Assembly: GCA_030600975.1 (NCBI GenBank)
Contig: JAUVUL010000048.1
Span: forward strand, 1-8,287
From: Candidatus Aegiribacteria sp.
Lineage (GTDB): Bacteria > Fermentibacterota > Fermentibacteria > Fermentibacterales > JCC-6
Direction of reading: 5' to 3'
DNA: 8,287 bases
Position numbers and translations under genes: made by a program. Below the pieces are notes generated by a model that saw only the letters and a list, made by a program, of their open reading frames with translations, made no database searches and was not told the DNA's origin. Of the stretch, positions 6,855 through 8,287 are shown piece by piece. Every line of letters begins with the position of its first letter. The stretch's first letter is position 1.

Positions 6855-6873
6855 TGGAGCCTGAATCGAGCAT
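6805..6873 (-). CDS. 22-codon leader-like ORF, or displaced start of the HD-GYP gene
   Basis: ATG 6873 lies 7 bases after a clean AGGAG (6881-6885), the best initiation signal upstream of the HD-GYP gene. It encodes MLDSGSSGGINIATEGCLPS plus two residues, then TGA at 6807-6805, 19 bases before the in-frame ATG 6785 of the HD-GYP protein. Two readings fit: a translated leader peptide coupled to the HD-GYP gene, or the true HD-GYP start separated from its body by a one-base change. The sequence alone does not decide between them. Confidence 0.35.
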   Translation of the reverse strand: MLDSGSSGGINIATEGCLPSGS

Positions 6874-6902
6874 GATCAGACTCCTACTAATTACTCAAAT
6901 TT

Positions 6903-6932
6903 AACATACGCACTTCGATCTTACCACGTCAA
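6903..6932 (-). promoter_or_regulatory. Candidate promoter for the HD-GYP gene
   Basis: On the minus strand TTGACG (6932-6927, five of six consensus) is followed after 18 bases by TATGTT (6908-6903, four of six). The predicted start near 6896 leaves about 23 bases to the AGGAG/ATG pair at 6885/6873, a coherent arrangement. Confidence 0.4.
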
Positions 6933-7004
6933 TGATAACGGAGAACCGGTGTTTCCTGGGTCCTTGTCGGAGGCCAGGGGGGACAGGTGTGTTATTGACA
7001 CTAT

Positions 7005-7021
7005 GCTGATCGTTTATCAGC
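7005..7021. promoter_or_regulatory. Inverted repeat in the divergent intergenic region (possible operator)
   Basis: GCTGAT (7005-7010) and ATCAGC (7016-7021) form a perfect 6-base inverted repeat around CGTTT. GCTGATC recurs at 7045-7051. The repeat lies just upstream of the TTGACA at 7033-7038. It could be a repressor site or a small hairpin; no family is recognised. Confidence 0.3.
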
Positions 7022-7032
7022 TTATCATTACA

Positions 7033-7062
7033 TTGACAGGAGAAAGCTGATCAAGGTATTCT
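7033..7062 (+). promoter_or_regulatory. Candidate promoter for the secreted propeller gene
   Basis: TTGACA (7033-7038) matches the -35 consensus exactly and is followed after 18 bases by TATTCT (7057-7062, four of six). The start would be near 7069, leaving about 50 bases to ATG 7120. Another TTGACA at 6995-7000 has no good -10 at proper spacing. Confidence 0.35.
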
Positions 7063-7119
7063 CAATTCAAGAAGTGAATTTCAACTTTCTGTCGGTGTTA
7101 TCAGTCCATTTCCATCATC

Positions 7120-8169
7120 ATGAAAGGGGCGTTCGTGGGACTCATATTAACCATTTTTCTCTTCCTGCTCGCAGCATCATCGCCTTCGGTCACTATCGAT
7201 ATTCTTTCGGAGCACATATGTCCTTTAGAGATGGACAGCTGGAATGCAATCCGGATCGACAGCTGCCAGATTATGGAATCTGGAGAAATCAGAATTTCAG
7301 TAAGCCGTGTTTATCAATTCATTCGTTATCCAATCAAATCGTGGACGATTGTAATCGATTCGACCGGATGTCCGATATCATGCGACGAGGATGTTCCTGA
7401 TAACCGACTCATCCTGAGTACTTCCCAGCTCGGAGGATCGAGAGAGATGTGGCTGATTGCCCGCACAGAGCAGAATGACACGGTATGGACATGTCCTCTC
7501 GAAGGAACAAACGAATTTCATTCTGTTCCGCACGCAACAGAGCTCCCGGATGGCGGATATCTGATACTCAACTCTCCCGACTGCTTCGACATCTGCGTGG
7601 AAATCCACAGCATATCATCAGACGGAGAGATGATATGCCATTACTCGATGGGGACTGATTACCTGCTGGACATGCCCGATCCCTTCGGTGAATTGTATCC
7701 GCGGGTCCGATCCCTCTGGAAGACATCCAGCGGTGACATTCTTGCCTGTGGTACCGTTTTTAATGTGTATACTGACCCAAATGCCTGGTTCGTATGTCTT
7801 ATGGATGGTGATACGGGCAATCCCCTGTGGAAGACTACAGGCTACGGCCTCGGAAATGCCGCAATTTACGATGCCATTGAGACTTCTTCGGGCCTGATAG
7901 TTGCCGTAGGTGCCACAGCGACAACCATCGTCCTCGAAGACCGGGATTTAGACACATGGGGTCCAGAATTACCGTTCATCGTCGTTCTGGATGACACGGG
8001 AGTGCTTCAGAAACTGGTGGTGTGCGACGCAAATTTAGCCGATATGTTCTATAGCATCATCGAGACGGATCCGCTGGAGTGCGAGTTTCTGATTACCGGC
8101 AAAGATACCACATCGAATGAACTGGTACTTCTCAGAACAATCATTCCAACCGATCCGGAAGACCGGTAA
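7120..8169 (+). CDS. Secreted cysteine-rich beta-propeller-like protein, function unknown
   Basis: The 349-residue product begins MKGAFVGLILTIFLFLLAAS, a signal peptide with a probable cleavage after AAS near residue 20 and no lipobox, so it is exported to the periplasm or beyond. The mature part is beta-rich with loosely repeating units: W.I......TVWTCPLEG (111-129), LWKTSSGDILACGT (199-212), WFVCLMDGDTGNPLWKT (223-239), IETSSGLIVAVG (253-264), FIVVLDDTGVLQKLV (286-300) and FLITGKD (323-329). These resemble the delta-60/PQQ-like blades of secreted propellers in FCB bacteria, though no catalytic motif is seen. Twelve cysteines, some closely spaced (C84/C88, C155/C159), suggest disulfides. There is no FlgD-like tail, unlike the secreted protein at 681-2057. 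ATG 7120 has no clear SD; GTG 7135 has AAGGGG before it but would remove the basic N-region, so ATG is preferred. Confidence 0.8.
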   Translation: MKGAFVGLILTIFLFLLAASSPSVTIDILSEHICPLEMDSWNAIRIDSCQIMESGEIRISVSRVYQFIRYPIKSWTIVIDSTGCPISCDEDVPDNRLILSTSQLGGSREMWLIARTEQNDTVWTCPLEGTNEFHSVPHATELPDGGYLILNSPDCFDICVEIHSISSDGEMICHYSMGTDYLLDMPDPFGELYPRVRSLWKTSSGDILACGTVFNVYTDPNAWFVCLMDGDTGNPLWKTTGYGLGNAAIYDAIETSSGLIVAVGATATTIVLEDRDLDTWGPELPFIVVLDDTGVLQKLVVCDANLADMFYSIIETDPLECEFLITGKDTTSNELVLLRTIIPTDPEDR

Positions 8170-8202
8170 AGCTGGTCCGGGAAGTCAGTGCTTTGATGTG
8201 TA

Positions 8203-8287
8203 TCAGCAATTGGTCAGGAAATCCTTGACAATTGCTGTAAATTCAACCGGTTTTTCCATGTGTATCGAATGAGCTGCATGCTCAACA
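8203..8287 (-). CDS. Alpha/beta hydrolase, C-terminal end (runs off right edge)
   Basis: The minus strand from the window edge reads VEHAAHSIHMEKPVEFTAIV then KDFLTNC and TGA at 8205-8203. This matches the C-terminus of alpha/beta-fold hydrolases, where the catalytic His sits in a GxGH-like turn followed by the pattern ..EKPEEF...V..FL; here H.AAH at the start would hold that His. Substrate cannot be told from 27 residues. The gene is convergent with the secreted propeller gene, 33 bases away. The motif is strong, but the fragment is short. Confidence 0.7.
   Translation of the reverse strand, partial: VEHAAHSIHMEKPVEFTAIVKDFLTNC
8204..8237. terminator. Long hairpin at the junction of convergent genes
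   Basis: CAGCAATTG (8204-8212) pairs perfectly with CAATTGCTG (8229-8237). The stem extends inward through TCA/TGA and GG/CC with two single-base bulges, closing on a short AAAT loop. It starts 35 bases after the stop of the plus-strand gene and lies inside the last codons of the hydrolase. No adjacent T-run follows on either strand, so a terminator role is inferred from position and stem length only. Confidence 0.35.

Noticed and set aside
7378..7608. Minus-strand 76-codon frame within the secreted propeller gene
   Set aside because: It is antisense to a gene with a clear signal peptide and repeats, and shows no ribosome-binding site or motif.

Overview
The window looks like chromosomal DNA of a free-living or host-associated bacterium from the FCB-type lineages (Fermentibacteria, Eisenbacteria or Zixibacteria-like candidate phyla). 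This is an inference. It rests on two FlgD-like/T9SS-style C-terminal Ig tails (SPNP...YDCSGR...SGLYFV and NYPNLFN...IYDIHGRK...), an immune-inhibitor-A-like/MAM-like secreted module, an HD-GYP protein joined to TPR-like helices, and secreted proteins with weak Shine-Dalgarno (SD) sites. I see no rRNA, tRNA, CRISPR array, transposase or phage gene.

Layout. Bases 1-125 hold the start of a minus-strand zinc-ribbon-like protein that leaves the window on the left. Bases 126-562 have no gene, but contain a dense cluster of hairpins (300-465) enclosed by a longer inverted repeat. This looks like a palindromic repeat element. A plus-strand secreted protein follows (563-2057). Its signal-peptide segment and its main body are in different frames, and the transglutaminase-like domain lacks its first half. 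Bases 2058-3018 are a decay zone: an orphan ribosome-binding site with a 12-codon start, a VapC toxin gene on the minus strand that is full length except for two one-base lesions, and a plus-strand tail of a secreted protein with an in-frame stop.

Bases 3010-6873 are read on the minus strand. The upstream gene (5007-6854) encodes an HD-GYP cyclic-di-GMP phosphodiesterase followed by about 380 residues of TPR-like helices. The downstream gene (3010-4758) encodes a cytosolic WG-repeat protein with a TTG start, a strong SD and its own likely promoter. The 248-base gap and that promoter argue against a tight operon. A divergent plus-strand gene (7120-8169) encodes a signal-peptide-bearing, cysteine-rich beta-propeller-like protein. 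The last 85 bases hold the C-terminus of an alpha/beta hydrolase on the minus strand, convergent with it, with a long hairpin at the junction.

No clear multi-gene system is visible. The main points of interest are the hairpin element, the VapC pseudogene that can be restored with two bases, the missing half of the transglutaminase domain, and the out-of-frame start signals in front of the HD-GYP gene. Several lesions sit in or near short homopolymer or triplet runs, so sequencing or assembly error has to be excluded before biological decay is accepted.
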